Source: Mnemiopsis leidyi
Taxonomy: Eukaryota > Ctenophora > Tentaculata > Lobata > Bolinopsidae
Assembly: GCA_000226015.1 (NCBI GenBank)
Contig: JH153544.1
Location: 226,505-269,270 of the forward strand
Length of the DNA stretch: 42,766 bases
Direction: 5' to 3'
In this document: in pieces, positions 40,358-42,766 of the stretch
How the letters are laid out: each line of letters starts with the position of its first letter
How positions within the stretch are numbered: position 1 is the first letter of the stretch
Made by a program: the position numbers and the translations under genes
Notes under the pieces: model-generated
What the model was told of the DNA's origin: nothing
Database searches by the model: none
What the model saw: only the letters and a program-made list of their open reading frames with translations

Positions 40358-42590
40358 CTGGCTACTCTGGGATAAAGGTCTATAAATTAATCTGAAATCC
40401 TAAAGAGGGATCTGAGAAATCAGGTGAAATCCCTTCATTCCCCCACAAAGATTTGAATGTCATCATTTGACTTGCATCATGTGTGCACATCGGCTTAATT
40501 AAGGGGGGTTAAACGCAGGATTTAAAAAGCTGTGCATTTTGAGTGCTTACAAGATACAACTTTACAAGATACAACTATTGAGTGCTTACAAGATACAACA
40601 TCACACGCACACGTGATCACCGAACTAGGAGCTTACCAAAACTTCCCAGTAACCTATATTGTGCATGAGAATTAGTTCCCCTTACAGTGTTGATGAGATT
40701 TCGAGCTGATCCCAGCCTGTTGATTTTCCTACCAAATTGTGGCAAAAGATCCTGTCCCGTCTGTCATGAGTGCACCTCCTTGTGGGGTCAAGTGAGAAAG
40801 GCAGCTTGGTTTCTGGCTGTAGGCTAATGCACTCCCCCTCTCTTGGTTGGATGGTCTTTGGACAACTGGTTCTTGGGCTGTCACCCTCAACCCTACTGAA
40901 GTGGGATCACTGTCGGTGGCCATTTCACCCAGCTGACTTTTGCCATTTCTCTGACTTTTTTGCCTGAGACAGATGGTCGTTTTCAGCAGTCTCTTTTCCT
41001 GGTTCTTAGAGCAGACTCTCTCAGTCCTACAGATTTGGGGGCCACTGTCATAAAGATTTACCATTTGCATTATTAATTTACTAGAATAAAGATGTTCCTT
41101 GAATATTGATAAAGTAATAAAGAATACCCCATAAAAAAACTCTTGATACTGCAGTAGGTCACCACTTTAGCTGAAAATACAGTTCCTATGAGGTTTGCCT
41201 TGGTATGAACAAAAGTCAAAACCTTTCCTAGGTTACCGATGAGGTGTGCACAAAAGTAAATAGCAATTTTACCCCTGTACCCGGGCAACCTAAACATGAT
41301 AAATAGGCAAAGTGGTGATCATACACAATATTAATACTGCTCTTCCCGATTCGTCATATCGAATTTTTTCTCGCGTAAATTGGTGCAAAACATATTATTT
41401 TGTTTTCTTCATTATTTTGTTTTCCTCAGTGGATGCCCACCGAGTTGTTGACTAATTTCCTCCACTTGCCTTGCTTCTCTTAGTCAAATTAGAAACTTCA
41501 GGCCATGGAAGGAACTTAAACTAAGCCATCTTAATTTTTTAATAACTTGATTTTAAGCTCAGTACGTCTGGGGATTGCTTCACCTTCATTTAAGAGGCAT
41601 TCCCAGCCTCAAAGAGACTCTTTCAAGGCACTCCCAGCCTCAAAGAGACTCTTTCAAGGCACTCCCAGCCTCAAAGAGACTCGGAAGACCCATCCCAGAC
41701 AGCCAAGGGACATTTAAAAGGCGCATCCCAGCCATTGAGAGACTGTGTGAGTCCCTAATCCTTCGGGCACAGTGGAAGTCAAGCTCAATTTCTTTTACTT
41801 TGCTCAGCGATGACTGCCATATGCCAATGATTGTTACATTCCAATAAAAACTAAAATACTAAGGCACACGGTACTGTACTCTATGAAAGCTGTGCTAGAT
41901 CCAAAACATCCTCTGAGTACATGGCAAAGAAAAGTTAAACCCTTGAAAATTAAGCCCTTGAAAATACCAAACCCATGTATAATCTATATACATTGTTTGA
42001 AATGATTATTAACAATACTAACATATCAGTGTGTAAAAGCAATTTTTAGACTTGACCGTCAATATTTATCGTGGGAAATTTTATGTTAATCTTTTTAACA
42101 AGAGAAACGATTAAACTTTTGACGTCATAAATTATCCTTTATTAGATGGTTATATTCCTAAGGGCCAGTCTTACGGTATATTCATAAGTCATTCATTAAT
42201 AGCACTTTCAACAATTTCATTTTGGAATGTAAGAATTTAGTTCGTCAACGTGAAAGACAAAGCTTCAATAATGCTGCCTTCCGAAAACGTTTTGAAGTCT
42301 TTGTCGACTAAGTTTTTTAATATTTGGGGAAAATTTGGAGTGAATTTAACTTCTCATCATGTGTTTTAGCATGGCACGTCATTCATTCTTTTAGCTCTTA
42401 CAGTTCTTTTTATTTGACATTCAGTTCGTTTTACCTAATATTATTTAGAAGCGTTTAAGTGTAAAACTAAAGCTTTGGGGATATGTGGTGTACGCCATTT
42501 TTAGGAAGTCTCTGATGAAGTTTTAGATAGAATAGAAGGTGTAAATTATTTGGAGAATAAGTTAAATTTAAAGCATAATACTTATCTTAA
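40358..42590. other. Region upstream of SWEET, no gene seen
   Basis: About 2.2 kb with simple repeats (TTACAAGATACAAC three times at 40545-40600, and the 31-base repeat below) and one AATAAA at 41843. The 113-codon minus-strand frame 41070-40729 has no domain I recognise and no matching exon partners. Confidence 0.5.
41596..41684. repeat. 31-bp tandem repeat, about 2.9 copies
   Basis: Unit GGCACTCCCAGCCTCAAAGA plus GACTCTTTCAA, period exactly 31 (starts 41596, 41627, 41658). A worn further copy may follow (GGCGCATCCCAGCC...GAGAGACT near 41720). Confidence 0.9.
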
Positions 42591-42766
42591 GGGGTCGTTC
42601 ACATATGACGTCAGCAAATTTTCGGTAATTTTTACCCCCCCCTCCCCCCCCCTCCGTCATCATTCATCATCATGACAAAACCCCCCCTAAATGTCAGAGG
42701 TAAATCACCATGATGACATCATCACAGTCGGAACCCCCCCCCCCTACTTCATGTCAAAAAACTTGA
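42591..42766 (+). mobile_element. Second copy of the 721-bp MITE family, cut by window end
   Basis: Begins with the same GGGGTCGTTCACATATGA end after TAA (42588-42590), then follows the left side of the 36559 element (poly-C runs, TGATGACATCATCACAGT, TTCATGTCAAAAAA). The right end lies outside the window. Confidence 0.85.

Noticed and set aside
40729..41070. 113-codon minus-strand frame upstream of SWEET
   Set aside because: Composition unlike the neighbours' exons, no motif and no splice partners.
41575..41847. 90-codon plus-strand frame with repeated peptide units
   Set aside because: Mostly the 31-base tandem repeat, whose period is not a multiple of three, so the peptide changes frame at each copy.

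Overview
This is nuclear DNA of an intron-rich, AT-rich invertebrate animal. Almost every coding block is a short exon with GT-AG borders, and the spliced products match animal protein families from end to end. An early-branching metazoan, perhaps a cnidarian, is my best guess. That rests on human-like exon-by-exon conservation, a nicotinamidase (a gene vertebrates lack), tandem secreted sushi-like modules, and acceptor-like AG sites just upstream of several start codons, which would suit a lineage with spliced-leader trans-splicing. Species and phylum are inference.

Layout: 1-537 is upstream sequence with a tRNA-derived SINE-like element. 538-9766 (+) is a 16-exon ZAK/MAP3K20-type stress kinase: kinase, coiled coil, SAM, ZAK-specific beta domain, and a long tail ending in RG-rich basic sequence. 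10904-13473 (+) is a five-exon nicotinamidase. 14445-34157 (+) is a 19-exon RELCH (LisH / coiled coil / HEAT) gene. It is interrupted by a 759-base N gap with near-identical sequence on both sides, and by a one-base homopolymer deletion in the coiled-coil exon. RELCH intron 16 (about 8.6 kb) carries a nested antisense gene (28543-24762, -) for a secreted protein with a signal peptide, one unassigned N-terminal domain and five sushi-like modules in an alternating A-B-A-B-A order. 36351-35068 (-) is an apparently intronless kaptin (KPTN). 40357-38378 (-) is a six-exon SWEET sugar transporter (SLC50A1 type). RELCH and KPTN converge.

For four multi-exon genes the spliced lengths come out as whole codons: ZAK 977 aa, nicotinamidase 346 aa, SWEET 217 aa, and RELCH 1203 aa once the missing homopolymer base is allowed for. 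The nested gene gives 520 aa, but its last exon was chosen partly because it keeps the frame.

Mobile and repeated DNA is plentiful: a 714-bp Tc1/mariner-type MITE with TA duplications inside RELCH intron 18, two copies of a GGGGTCGTTCACATATGA-ended MITE (one complete with TTA duplications, one cut by the window end), several minisatellites, and CACGTG-rich repeats in introns. Two genes have their 5' splice site copied in tandem into the following intron. No bacterial-type operon, CRISPR array, or rRNA gene was seen, and no intact tRNA gene.

The genes do not form one pathway. RELCH, KPTN and, more loosely, SWEET act on endomembranes (cholesterol transport, lysosomal nutrient sensing, sugar transport), while ZAK senses ribosome stress and the nicotinamidase feeds NAD salvage.
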